From Lysobacterales bacterium (GTDB lineage Bacteria > Pseudomonadota > Gammaproteobacteria > Xanthomonadales > Marinicellaceae): a stretch of 52,621 bases of DNA. The DNA lies in the NCBI GenBank assembly GCA_027067055.1, contig JAMOMK010000020.1:1-52621 (forward strand), given 5' to 3'. Below the pieces are notes generated by a model. That model searched no databases, was not told where the DNA came from, and saw only the letters and a program-made list of their open reading frames with translations. Below are positions 44,995-52,621 of the stretch, piece after piece (position 1 is the stretch's first letter; every line of letters starts with the position of its first letter). Made by a program: the position numbers and the translations under genes.

Positions 44995-47340
44995 TTAAAA
45001 TGGAAGTGTTAGGCTGTTGTCTACTGCTAGTATTTGGGCTCTAAACTCTTCTTTAATATTTTCTAATGCCGTTTCATTGTCTGCATCAAAGCGTAAAACC
45101 AAACAAGGGGTTGTATTTGAACATCTTATCAAACCCCATCCATCGGCAAAATCTGCTCTTATGCCATCAATGGTAGTGATGTTAGCATCAGGAAATTGTG
45201 CGGCTTTTTGAAACTTCTCCATAAAGGCATAATTTTCCCCTTCCTGAGTATGACACTTAAGTTCTGGGGTGCTAACGCTATTGGGTAATTCGTCAAATAT
45301 TTCATCAGCAGGCCTGTCTTGATGGTCAATGATTTCAAGTAAACGTGCGGCAGCATAAATACCATCATCAAATCCAAACCATCGCTCATTGAAGAAGAAG
45401 TGACCACTCATTTCACCAGCTAGAGCTGCATTGGTTTCTTTTATTTTAGCTTTAATAAAGGAGTGTCCAGTTTTCCAAATAATTGGTAAACCACCATATT
45501 TAACAATCTCTTTTGGTAAGTGTCCTGTGCATTTAACATCGAAGATAATGCTGGCACCAGGTTGACGAGTTAAAACATCTTGAGCATAAAGCATGAGAAC
45601 TCTATCTGGGTAGATGATTTCACCTGTATTTGTTACGACACCAAGTCGATCAGCATCCCCATCAAAAGCTATACCTAAATCTGCACCAGAGGCTTTAACC
45701 GCTGCGATGAGGTCTGAAAGGTTTGCAGGTACACTTGGGTCAGGATGATGGTTAGGAAAGCTGCCGTCAATTTCACAATGCAATGGTATAACCTCACATC
45801 CAATTTCCTCAAGCAATTGTGGACCAATTTCGCCACCAATTCCATTACCACTGTCAACAACAATCTTTAGCTCATTCTCAAGTTGAATATCTGATGAGAT
45901 ATAGTCAATATAGTCATCAACAATATCCATTTCTTGTTCGCTTCCATCGCCTGTGTCAAGTTCATGATTAATGATGGATTTATATAAATTCATTATTTGT
46001 TTCCCAGATAATGTTTCACCATCAAGCATGATTTTAACCCCATTGTAATTGGATGGGTTATGACTACCTGTAAGCATTACACCAGAACCTGTTCCTAAAT
46101 GATGTGTGGCAAAATAAAGGACTCCTGTTGGAACTGCACCAACATTTATAACGCTACAACCACTTTCAATCAACCCTTCAACTAAAGCTTTTAGTAACAT
46201 TTCTCCAGATAATCGACCATCTCTTGCTACAACGATTTCAGTTTTTCCTCTTTTGATGTTTTCTGTGCCAATAGCCTGACCAATGAGTCTTACTGCATCG
46301 CTAGTGAGTGACTCATCAACAATGCCTCTGATATCATAGGCTCTAAAAATAGATTTATCGATGTCAATTTCTTTACTTTGTTTCTTATCAGTATTCATTG
46401 TATCTTCGTTATGTTTTTCTACTGTTTCTTCAATGTTTTGTAGAGCGTTTACTTCGGCAACATGGACGTATTTATGTCGCTCTTTACGCTTTAGTTTTTG
46501 TTGTTTTGTTTTCTTAATTGTAAGTAAACTTACACCTGCTAATAACAGAACTGAGGAGAGTAAACCAATTATTGTCGATAGGGTGGTTATACCTCTAAAC
46601 AAGAAAAAAGGAGGGAGGTAAGATGATTCGACACTAAAATAACTGTCAGCAATTGCTGTGGAATTAAGTGGCAATAAGTCTTTAGTGTTGTCCTTCAAAC
46701 CCCAGATTTTTAAGTTGACTAAACTATAGCTGCCTGATTTTTGAATCAATTTTACCTGACCTTCATCTAAATCTATATTTGATAAACCTTGAAAAATAAC
46801 TTGTGCAGGCAAGCTAATAATAAGGTAATTATCGTTGTTATTGTCAATAATATAAACGTAGTTGAGGTATTGGTTTTGTCGTCCAAATAAATGAATTTCA
46901 GCGACTGGATTACTGTTGCCTTTTTTTGTTTTTTTGAGCATGTCTAGGGTGGCGTAATTTATAGCGGGAAAGTCTTGAGGCTCGATAGTTTTCAAGTCTC
47001 GCTTAGTTATTTTCACCCGCAAGGCAATTGGTAAAGCTTTCTTTATGTCATCGATAATTTCGTCATTACTTTTTTTGTTTATGTTTGAAAGCTGTTGCAA
47101 TGCGATTTCATCGACATCTTTTTTATTTTTTAAAAAGTTACTTTGGATGATGTTGACAACTTCAGAAGAAAAGTTGTTTAGCTGAGACTTGGTTTGAGCC
47201 TCTTTAAAAATATTTAATAAAGTCATTGAAAAGAGAACTGTTAAAACCAATGCAATAATAATAAAAATTGAGCTCAAAACAGTGCTGGTTAGATTGCTAG
47301 TAAAATAACCTTTTTGATTGTGGATATTTGCTCTTGTCAT
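44995..47340 (-). CDS. algC: Phosphomannomutase/phosphoglucomutase with membrane N-terminal domain (AlgC type)
   Basis: A 781-residue bifunctional-type hexose phosphate mutase. The N-terminal third has two membrane helices (about 20-45 and 250-275) enclosing a periplasmic domain of about 200 residues, then a charged linker (278-328). The mutase begins FRAYDIRGIVDE; the phosphoserine is S426 (TGSHNPSNYNG), the metal loop is AFDGDADR, the sugar loop is GEMSGHFFF, and the phosphate loop is RCSNTTPCLVLRFD. The reaction supplies GDP-mannose or UDP-glucose precursors for polysaccharide. A dut-algC order is the usual one in pseudomonads; the gap to dut is 27 nt. Confidence 0.93.
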   Translation of the reverse strand: MTRANIHNQKGYFTSNLTSTVLSSIFIIIALVLTVLFSMTLLNIFKEAQTKSQLNNFSSEVVNIIQSNFLKNKKDVDEIALQQLSNINKKSNDEIIDDIKKALPIALRVKITKRDLKTIEPQDFPAINYATLDMLKKTKKGNSNPVAEIHLFGRQNQYLNYVYIIDNNNDNYLIISLPAQVIFQGLSNIDLDEGQVKLIQKSGSYSLVNLKIWGLKDNTKDLLPLNSTAIADSYFSVESSYLPPFFLFRGITTLSTIIGLLSSVLLLAGVSLLTIKKTKQQKLKRKERHKYVHVAEVNALQNIEETVEKHNEDTMNTDKKQSKEIDIDKSIFRAYDIRGIVDESLTSDAVRLIGQAIGTENIKRGKTEIVVARDGRLSGEMLLKALVEGLIESGCSVINVGAVPTGVLYFATHHLGTGSGVMLTGSHNPSNYNGVKIMLDGETLSGKQIMNLYKSIINHELDTGDGSEQEMDIVDDYIDYISSDIQLENELKIVVDSGNGIGGEIGPQLLEEIGCEVIPLHCEIDGSFPNHHPDPSVPANLSDLIAAVKASGADLGIAFDGDADRLGVVTNTGEIIYPDRVLMLYAQDVLTRQPGASIIFDVKCTGHLPKEIVKYGGLPIIWKTGHSFIKAKIKETNAALAGEMSGHFFFNERWFGFDDGIYAAARLLEIIDHQDRPADEIFDELPNSVSTPELKCHTQEGENYAFMEKFQKAAQFPDANITTIDGIRADFADGWGLIRCSNTTPCLVLRFDADNETALENIKEEFRAQILAVDNSLTLPF

Positions 47341-47367
47341 TGTTTTTATTCCTTTATTTAGTATAGA

Positions 47368-47820
47368 TTATTTGCCAGAATGACCAAAACCACCTTCGCC
47401 TCTATCGGTCTGTGTAAAAGTGTCAACAACGGTAAACTGTGCTTGGACAACGGGAATAATGACAAGCTGAGCAATTCTTTCCCCTGCTTGTATTGTATAG
47501 TCTTTATTGCTTCTATTCCAGCACGAAACAAACAGCTCCCCTTGATAATCTGAATCAATGAGTCCGACAAGATTTCCTAACACGAGACCGTGTTTATGCC
47601 CTAGTCCTGAACGTGGTAAAATTATTGCAGCAAGGTTACTGTCTTTTACATAAACTGATAGTCCTGTTGGAATAAGGTGAGTTTCACTTGCTTTGATTGT
47701 TAGGGGCTGGTCGATACAAGCCCTTAAATCCATACCGGCAGAACCTTTGGTTGCATGACCAGGAAGTCCAAATTTCCCAACAAATTCTTTGTTAATTATT
47801 CTGATTTCTATTTCTTTCAA
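47368..47820 (-). CDS. dut: dUTP diphosphatase (Dut)
   Basis: A 150-residue trimeric dUTPase that removes dUTP and yields dUMP for thymidylate. Motif 1 is [15 protein letters not shown], motif 2 is [12 protein letters not shown], motif 3 is [14 protein letters not shown], motif 4 is [11 protein letters not shown], and motif 5 is [12 protein letters not shown] at the extreme C-terminus. It starts the dut-algC operon, divergent from radC. With ung also in the window, both arms of uracil exclusion lie within 8 kb, though in separate units. Confidence 0.97.
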   Translation of the reverse strand: MKEIEIRIINKEFVGKFGLPGHATKGSAGMDLRACIDQPLTIKASETHLIPTGLSVYVKDSNLAAIILPRSGLGHKHGLVLGNLVGLIDSDYQGELFVSCWNRSNKDYTIQAGERIAQLVIIPVVQAQFTVVDTFTQTDRGEGGFGHSGK

Positions 47821-47969
47821 CTTGTTTGTGCTGTATTTAATAGGATAATTTTAAACTATTCATATTGATTTCACTAGCTCTTATGGTAATTTTCTTACAA
47901 GTAGCTAAGCATTTTGCTGATATGAACTTCCTTTTAAGTCAATATAATGTGTTGTTTTGGAAGAACAAT

Positions 47970-48644
47970 ATGGGAATTAATCAATGGCCAAAATCTGAGC
48001 AGCCAAGAGAGAAGTTGTTGCAATATGGTGCATCACGTTTAAGCAATGCTGAATTGTTGGCAATATTTTTAAGAACCGGGATAAAAGGCAAGTCTGCAAT
48101 CGAGTTGGCTCAGGAGTTGTTGCATCGTTTTGGTAGTATCAGCAATATATTGGATACAAATTTAAAGTCATTTACCCAAGTAAAAGGAATAGGAAGTGCC
48201 AAATATTGTCAGCTTAAAGCAACAGTCGAATTAGTAACACGCCACTTCAATGGCAAAGTTGAAGAGACTCATAGTTACAACAATCAGGACGTTGTTAAAA
48301 AATTCCTATTGTGCCACTTCTTTAACTTGAAAAATGAAGTGTTTGCATGTATGTTTCTTGATAATAAGAATAAGTTAATCAAGATTGAAAACTTATTTAC
48401 TGGCACAATTAATCAAGCTCAAGTTTATCCGAGAGTCTTAGCACAATCGTGTTTAGAAAATAATGCTGCTGCTGTTATTCTTGCCCACAATCACCCTTCA
48501 GGGAATTTAAAAGCAAGTCAGTCAGATATTGACATCACTAAAAAATTAATCGTTACCTTGAAATTAATAGATGTACGGGTTTTAGATCATTTTATTGTTG
48601 GTAAAAATGAAGTCATGTCTATGGCTCAATATGGTTTAATGTAA
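47970..48644 (+). CDS. radC: RadC family protein (JAB/MPN domain)
   Basis: A 224-residue RadC. An earlier in-frame start at 47865 would add 35 residues of no family match; MGINQWPKSEQPREKLLQYG is the normal start. A helix-hairpin-helix segment (about 20-90, FTQVKGIGSAKYCQLKA) precedes the JAB domain with the metal motif HNHPSGNLKASQSD. RadC is a putative metalloprotease-fold protein of uncertain function, not a proven repair factor. Position beside dut is usual; coaBC, often between them, is missing. Confidence 0.93.
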   Translation: MGINQWPKSEQPREKLLQYGASRLSNAELLAIFLRTGIKGKSAIELAQELLHRFGSISNILDTNLKSFTQVKGIGSAKYCQLKATVELVTRHFNGKVEETHSYNNQDVVKKFLLCHFFNLKNEVFACMFLDNKNKLIKIENLFTGTINQAQVYPRVLAQSCLENNAAAVILAHNHPSGNLKASQSDIDITKKLIVTLKLIDVRVLDHFIVGKNEVMSMAQYGLM

Positions 48645-48646
48645 GT

Positions 48647-48775
48647 GGGTTAAAGAAATCCCCGTCTCAGCGCTGTAGCCTTTATCAAGGGAATAACCAT
48701 TAATTGCAGGCTACGCCTTGGTATGAGTATTTCTTTAACTCCTGATGAGCGGTATTATCTAGCAGGGTTAATAAC
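48647..48775. repeat. Nested inverted repeat and partial third copy of the 80-bp repeat
   Basis: GGGTTAAAGAAAT (48647) pairs with ATTTCTTTAACTCC (48728-48741), and inside it GTAGCCT (48675) pairs with AGGCTAC (48708-48714). The right part (tgagtatttctttaactcct, then ggtattat and agcagggttaata) is a diverged third copy of the repeat at 6931 and 32992. It also probably serves as the radC transcript end. Confidence 0.5.
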
Positions 48776-48895
48776 TAAATTTAGAACATTGGAACATACC
48801 ACATGAATTATTGAATATAATTTGTATTTTTAGTTGTAGTTATATTAAACTAAGAATTCTTGGTTAGGTAATAATTAAAAAGGTAAGAACAAATA

Positions 48896-49435
48896 GTGAC
48901 ATATCAAATCAAAGCAGCAGCATTAGTTGAAAAAGGTAAGTTCAAACGTGCGGTTAAGTTAATGACCAAGTCAATTAAAAAAGATCCAGAAAATCAAAAT
49001 CTTTATCGGATCAGGTTTGAGTATGGTCAATTTATACCTTTCGATAAAATTTACCACCAAGCCACCGAAGAATATTTTCGTTTCTTGTTAAATCGGGAAA
49101 CCTCAGGTTATATTATTCATGACCATTATTCTGTCTACTTAAGTACAACTCAGGGAAGAATTGGCATAAGTGATGATTTGTTGCTTAATTTAGCCGCCAT
49201 ATTTGCAGGGCATGGGTTTGAAAATGATGCTGTGTATATCATCAATAGAATTATTCGACAGAAAGTGAAGCCGACCTTGTTGGTAGATCCGATTGTTTCA
49301 CTTGTCAACTACTATATTGATAATGGACAGAAGCAAAAGGCTACTCAATATGTTCAATACATGATAGATTTTTATCCAACTCATCCAATGACCCGATACA
49401 TTGTAGGTGTTTATAAACAAGCGAAGAAAAAATAA
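48896..49435 (+). CDS. TPR-like helical protein, function unknown
   Basis: A 179-residue protein with GTG start (48896), preceded by AAGG-type sequence. The first repeat (KAAALVEKGKFKRAVKLMTK followed by SIKKDPENQNLY) is a clear tetratricopeptide unit. Further helices (LLLNLAAIFAGHGFENDAVY, YYIDNGQKQKATQYVQYMID) are consistent with two or three more. There is no signal peptide or membrane helix, so it is probably cytoplasmic. I do not recognise the family. It is convergent with dxs. Confidence 0.65.
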   Translation: MTYQIKAAALVEKGKFKRAVKLMTKSIKKDPENQNLYRIRFEYGQFIPFDKIYHQATEEYFRFLLNRETSGYIIHDHYSVYLSTTQGRIGISDDLLLNLAAIFAGHGFENDAVYIINRIIRQKVKPTLLVDPIVSLVNYYIDNGQKQKATQYVQYMIDFYPTHPMTRYIVGVYKQAKKK

Positions 49436-49464
49436 ATAATAGACTGGGTATTATTGTGTGACCT

Positions 49465-51357
49465 CTACTTAATCTGAATAATTTTAGATTGAGTTTTTTG
49501 TAAATTCATAAATTCTCTGACTTGTTTAATTATGCCGTTGCTATCAATTTGTGCTTCATTCAGTAAATCTTCTCTAGAGCCGTGGTTCTGATACGAATCG
49601 GGCAAGCCTAGATTTAGAATGTTCACAGAAGACTTAAGTTGCGCTAAAACTTCATTAACTCCGCTGCCTGCACCACCTTTAATCACATTGTCCTCAATGG
49701 TCACTATCAGATCATGTTTTTGTTGCATCTGCTCTATCATTTCAAGATCCAAGGGTTTAACAAAGCGCATATTAACAACGCTGGCATCTAAAGTTTGTGC
49801 TGCGATTTTCACATCATCAAGAGTTGACCCAAAAGATAAAAGGGCAATGTTTGTGCCTTTTGATATAAGTTTTGCTTTGCCAATAGTGAGTTTTTTCATT
49901 TTTGGAACGATTGCAATGCCAGAGCCTGTACCACGGGGGTATCTTACCGCAGCGGGCGAATTAAGCATGTAACCGGTATAAAGCATCTGTCTGCATTCGT
50001 TTTCATCGGCAGGGGCCATGATTGTCATGTTTGGTACACAGCGTAAGAAGCTTAAGTCCATGCTCCCTGCATGGGTTGAACCATCAGGGCCAACAACGCC
50101 ACCACGGTCGATGGCAAATAATACCCCTAAGTTTTGGATGGCAACATCATGAATTAATTGGTCATAGGCACGTTGTAAAAAGCTCGAATAAATTGCCACA
50201 ACAGGCCTGATGCCTTCACAAGCCATTCCAGCAGCTAGAGTTACTGCGTGTTGTTCGGCAATCCCTACATCAAAATAACGTTTTGGGAATAGTTTTGAAA
50301 ACTCAACCAATCCAGAACCTTCGCGCATCGCAGGGGTAATACCGACAAGTTTGTTGTCATCACGTGCCATGTCACATAACCATTGCCCAAAAACTTGAGT
50401 ATATGTCGGTTGAGTGGGCTTTTGTTTAGCTACGACACCGACTTTGGGGTCAAATGCAGAAACAGCATGGTATTTAATAGGGTCATTTTCGGCTGGTTTA
50501 TAACCTTTGCCTTTTTTGGTGATAATGTGTAAAAATTTTGGGCCCTTGGTTTCTTTAATGGTTTGCAGTGTTTTGACTAGTTGGTTAACATCGTGTCCAT
50601 CAATTGGACCAAAATACAAAAAGCCAAGTTCTTCAAATAAAGTAGAAGGTATCAACATTCCTTTGGTGTGTTCTTCCCAACGTGACATGAACTTCCACAA
50701 CCACGAATCACGTTTCATAATGCGTTTTGAGGTTTCGCGCATTTTGTTATAGAAGCGGCCGCTGACAATCTTCACTAACATGCGCGAAAAAGCACCAACA
50801 TTTGGAGAAATGGACATTTCGTTCTCATTTAACACCACTAACATATCAGCTTCGATGTCACCGCCGTGATTTAATGCCTCAAATGCCATGCCTGCTGTCA
50901 TGGCTCCATCGCCAATAACTGCAATTGACTTTCGTTCTATTCCAAGTTGTTTTGATGCCAGTGCCATGCCAAGGGCTGCGCCAATTGAGGTTGATGAATG
51001 ACCCACGCCAAACGTATCGTATTGACTCTCACATCGTTTTGGAAAAGGAGTTAGCCCGCCTTTTTTCTTAATGGTTTGGATCGTGTCCTTACGCCCGGTT
51101 AAAATCTTATGTGGATAAGCTTGATGACCAACATCCCAAACAATTCTATCATCAGGTGTGTTGTAAACATAATGCAAGGCAACGGTTAATTCAACTGTTC
51201 CAAGACCTGAACCAAAATGGCCGCCAGATTTAGAAACTGAATTGATTAAGAATTCACGTAATTCATCGGCAACTTGAGGCAGTTGTGATTCGTCAAGTTT
51301 TCTTAAATCATTGGGTAAGTTGATAGATTCAAGTAAGTTTGTTTGTTGCTTTGTCAT
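49465..51357 (-). CDS. dxs: 1-deoxy-D-xylulose-5-phosphate synthase
   Basis: A 630-residue thiamine-diphosphate enzyme that condenses pyruvate with glyceraldehyde 3-phosphate, the first step of the MEP isoprenoid pathway. H47 in [11 protein letters not shown]78 in [10 protein letters not shown], the thiamine-diphosphate motif [15 protein letters not shown] (149-163) and NENEMSIS (177-184) are present. The pyrimidine-domain glutamate is in [15 protein letters not shown]. Length is typical. The common neighbours ispA and xseB would lie upstream (higher coordinates) but are absent; what follows is non-coding DNA with a possible gene scrap. Confidence 0.97.
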   Translation of the reverse strand: MTKQQTNLLESINLPNDLRKLDESQLPQVADELREFLINSVSKSGGHFGSGLGTVELTVALHYVYNTPDDRIVWDVGHQAYPHKILTGRKDTIQTIKKKGGLTPFPKRCESQYDTFGVGHSSTSIGAALGMALASKQLGIERKSIAVIGDGAMTAGMAFEALNHGGDIEADMLVVLNENEMSISPNVGAFSRMLVKIVSGRFYNKMRETSKRIMKRDSWLWKFMSRWEEHTKGMLIPSTLFEELGFLYFGPIDGHDVNQLVKTLQTIKETKGPKFLHIITKKGKGYKPAENDPIKYHAVSAFDPKVGVVAKQKPTQPTYTQVFGQWLCDMARDDNKLVGITPAMREGSGLVEFSKLFPKRYFDVGIAEQHAVTLAAGMACEGIRPVVAIYSSFLQRAYDQLIHDVAIQNLGVLFAIDRGGVVGPDGSTHAGSMDLSFLRCVPNMTIMAPADENECRQMLYTGYMLNSPAAVRYPRGTGSGIAIVPKMKKLTIGKAKLISKGTNIALLSFGSTLDDVKIAAQTLDASVVNMRFVKPLDLEMIEQMQQKHDLIVTIEDNVIKGGAGSGVNEVLAQLKSSVNILNLGLPDSYQNHGSREDLLNEAQIDSNGIIKQVREFMNLQKTQSKIIQIK

Positions 51358-51853
51358 CTTAATATCTATTTAATAAGAGCATTATTATCTCTTAAATGGG
51401 TATTATCGTCAAAGAAACAATAGCTTATCATTCAATCAAAGTTTAAATTTGAAGTTTTATTAAACTTATCTCAAATGTCGAGCTACCAATTCGCTTGTTT
51501 TTGGCGTGTATTTGATGTCTTGCATAAGGATGTTTTTTTCGCCACGTGTGAGTTCTTGGTATTGACCTGGCGGGGGCGTTCATATGTGTCCTTGTTTTCT
51601 GTTTGCTTTCAATCGTAATTTAATGCTGATACTGCTATTACTGCGTAGGAATGCATAAAAAAATCGTTAAGATTCTGATTTTTAGATTGACATATCTAGA
51701 TGGGGGGGGGTTAACATAGGCAGTATCTATTATTAATGTACAAATGTGAACATTTACAAAATAAAACCATTAATTGCATTTTCTGCATGGTTTGTTTTAA
51801 AATAGATTAGGAAATATGTTTTACCTAAAATAAAACCACGGAGATAGTCCACG
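51358..51853. other. Spacer upstream of dxs with a coding scrap and a G tract
   Basis: About 500 bp with no intact gene. It contains the short minus-strand frame at 51466-51582 and a run of nine G at 51702-51710 in otherwise AT-rich sequence. The G tract lies about 145 bp upstream of the secreted-protein start at 51854, where a length change could alter promoter spacing. Confidence 0.5.
51466..51582 (-). pseudogene. Possible C-terminal gene remnant
   Basis: On the minus strand a 38-codon open stretch reads TPPPGQYQELTRGEKNILMQ then DIKYTPKTSELVARHLR and a stop. The composition looks like real protein rather than random AT-rich translation, but no start or family can be named. It could be the tail of a gene whose 5' part was lost. 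Confidence 0.25.
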
Positions 51854-52621
51854 ATGAAAAAGCTAATATTACCACTAATAATTTTATTTCAATGCCATCA
51901 AATTATGGCACACCACTTTCCAACAACCCCACCAAACACCCCAGGATTTCCACTTTATCCTGTCACTTCAATTAAAGCCCATACAATCTATGAAGGCGAT
52001 GAGGTTTTTATTGGGTATTCTCAAACTCGCAACCCTTGTTTAGCGAAAACTCCCAACATTGATGGGGATACAGAGTTTATACAAATAGATGGTAACAACA
52101 ATATCGATATTACGGTATCTGGTTCAGCTAGCTTTATCTGCTTAAATCATGATATGTTTTTAGAATTCTATCAGTTTTATAGCTTAGGTAATTTACCAGT
52201 TGGCACTTACAATATTCAGATGTACTGGACGCGTCCATCCCTTCCTTTTCCTACTCCAATAGGAAATACTAGGTTGCCACTCGGAGAAAACATCCAGTTT
52301 CAAGTGTTAGCACCTGTTGTTATTCCATTATTTAATCTTTACTCACTTGTTGTCCTTGGAGGTATACTTATGTTTGTTTCGTTCTTATATTTACGCAAAA
52401 AGTCAAAAATAGTTTTACTGTCTATTGTCAGCTTGTTACTTTTTTCTGGAAATTTATCTGCTAAAAAGTTTCATTTAATTTTATCTACAAATCCTGGCAC
52501 GCCAAGTGCTGATGATATTGTCAATCAAGCTTCAACATCTCCTTCACCGCCTGCTTGGATATTAAGTTCATTTAATCTGAACTCGCCCTCAAGTGTTGAT
52601 TATTTGATAACTGACAGACCA
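51854..52621 (+). CDS. Exported protein with internal IPTL-like helix, runs off the window
   Basis: At least 256 codons, open to the window end. The signal peptide is about 19 residues (LILPLIILFQCHQIMA). A secreted domain follows (TIYEGDEVFIGYSQTRNPCL, YNIQMYWTRPSLPFP). At about 158-183 lies VIPLFNLYSLVVLGGILMFV then SFLYLRKK, which has the layout of an IPTL-CTERM sorting signal (proline motif, helix, basic stop). The chain does not end there: a second signal-like segment, IVLLSIVSLLLFSGNLSA, leads into another exported-looking domain (KKFHLILSTNPGTPSADD). It may be a fusion of two neighbouring secreted-protein genes. Confidence 0.65.
   Translation, partial: MKKLILPLIILFQCHQIMAHHFPTTPPNTPGFPLYPVTSIKAHTIYEGDEVFIGYSQTRNPCLAKTPNIDGDTEFIQIDGNNNIDITVSGSASFICLNHDMFLEFYQFYSLGNLPVGTYNIQMYWTRPSLPFPTPIGNTRLPLGENIQFQVLAPVVIPLFNLYSLVVLGGILMFVSFLYLRKKSKIVLLSIVSLLLFSGNLSAKKFHLILSTNPGTPSADDIVNQASTSPSPPAWILSSFNLNSPSSVDYLITDRP

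Noticed and set aside
47865-47969. Longer start for RadC
   Set aside because: The 35 extra residues match nothing in the family, and MGINQWPKSEQPREK is the normal N-terminus.

Overview
The window is AT-rich chromosomal DNA from a Gram-negative bacterium, most likely a marine or sediment gammaproteobacterium. GroES-GroEL sits behind a sigma-32 type promoter, and recJ, hpf, ychF, ung, dut, an algC-type phosphohexomutase with a membrane anchor, radC and dxs are all of gammaproteobacterial type. The pairing of an ECF sigma factor with a membrane Ser/Thr kinase beside several secreted beta-helix proteins resembles Marinicella, Wenzhouxiangella and their relatives. That placement is inference. No rRNA, tRNA, CRISPR array or prophage was seen.

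Layout. 0-10 kb: hpf, phnA, two related GNAT acetyltransferases, an ASCH protein, a RHH/ParE toxin-antitoxin pair, recJ, a third GNAT and groES-groEL. The spacers here are packed with short palindromic repeats. 10-26.5 kb: an envelope and secretion island. It holds the sigma factor/kinase pair, three beta-helix proteins, an FG-GAP propeller protein, a protein with YadA-head-like repeats, an outer-membrane barrel, a small secreted protein, a cadherin/Ig-like domain protein, a DUF1329 protein and a yeast-type cytosine deaminase. 26.7-32.5 kb: ychF, then a glutaredoxin-moxR-(VWA) operon split by a DUF4143 ATPase, a MITE-like repeat and a second toxin-antitoxin pair. 33-39.5 kb: an unrecognised secreted protein, then the moxR-DUF58-tgpA operon and a small membrane protein. 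39.6-51.4 kb: a tandem-REC protein with one dead receiver, overlapping ung; a hybrid sensor kinase with an HD-GYP partner; algC and dut; divergent radC; a TPR-like protein; and dxs. The window ends inside a secreted protein with an internal IPTL-like sorting helix.

Two patterns stand out. First, five of the secreted proteins between 12 and 25 kb end in the same short tail, F-x-[N/D]-[G/S/D]-F-E, within seven residues of the C-terminus. This looks like a common sorting or secretion tag for which I know no named system. Two other proteins carry IPTL-CTERM-like helices, so two tag types may coexist. Second, the spacers carry several sequence classes of GTAG-headed palindromes arranged as inverted pairs (REP/REPIN architecture). 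In one class the loop is conserved (CTATGT/ACATAG) while the stem changes with compensating changes on the other arm. No RAYT transposase is in the window, so the elements are presumably mobilised in trans.
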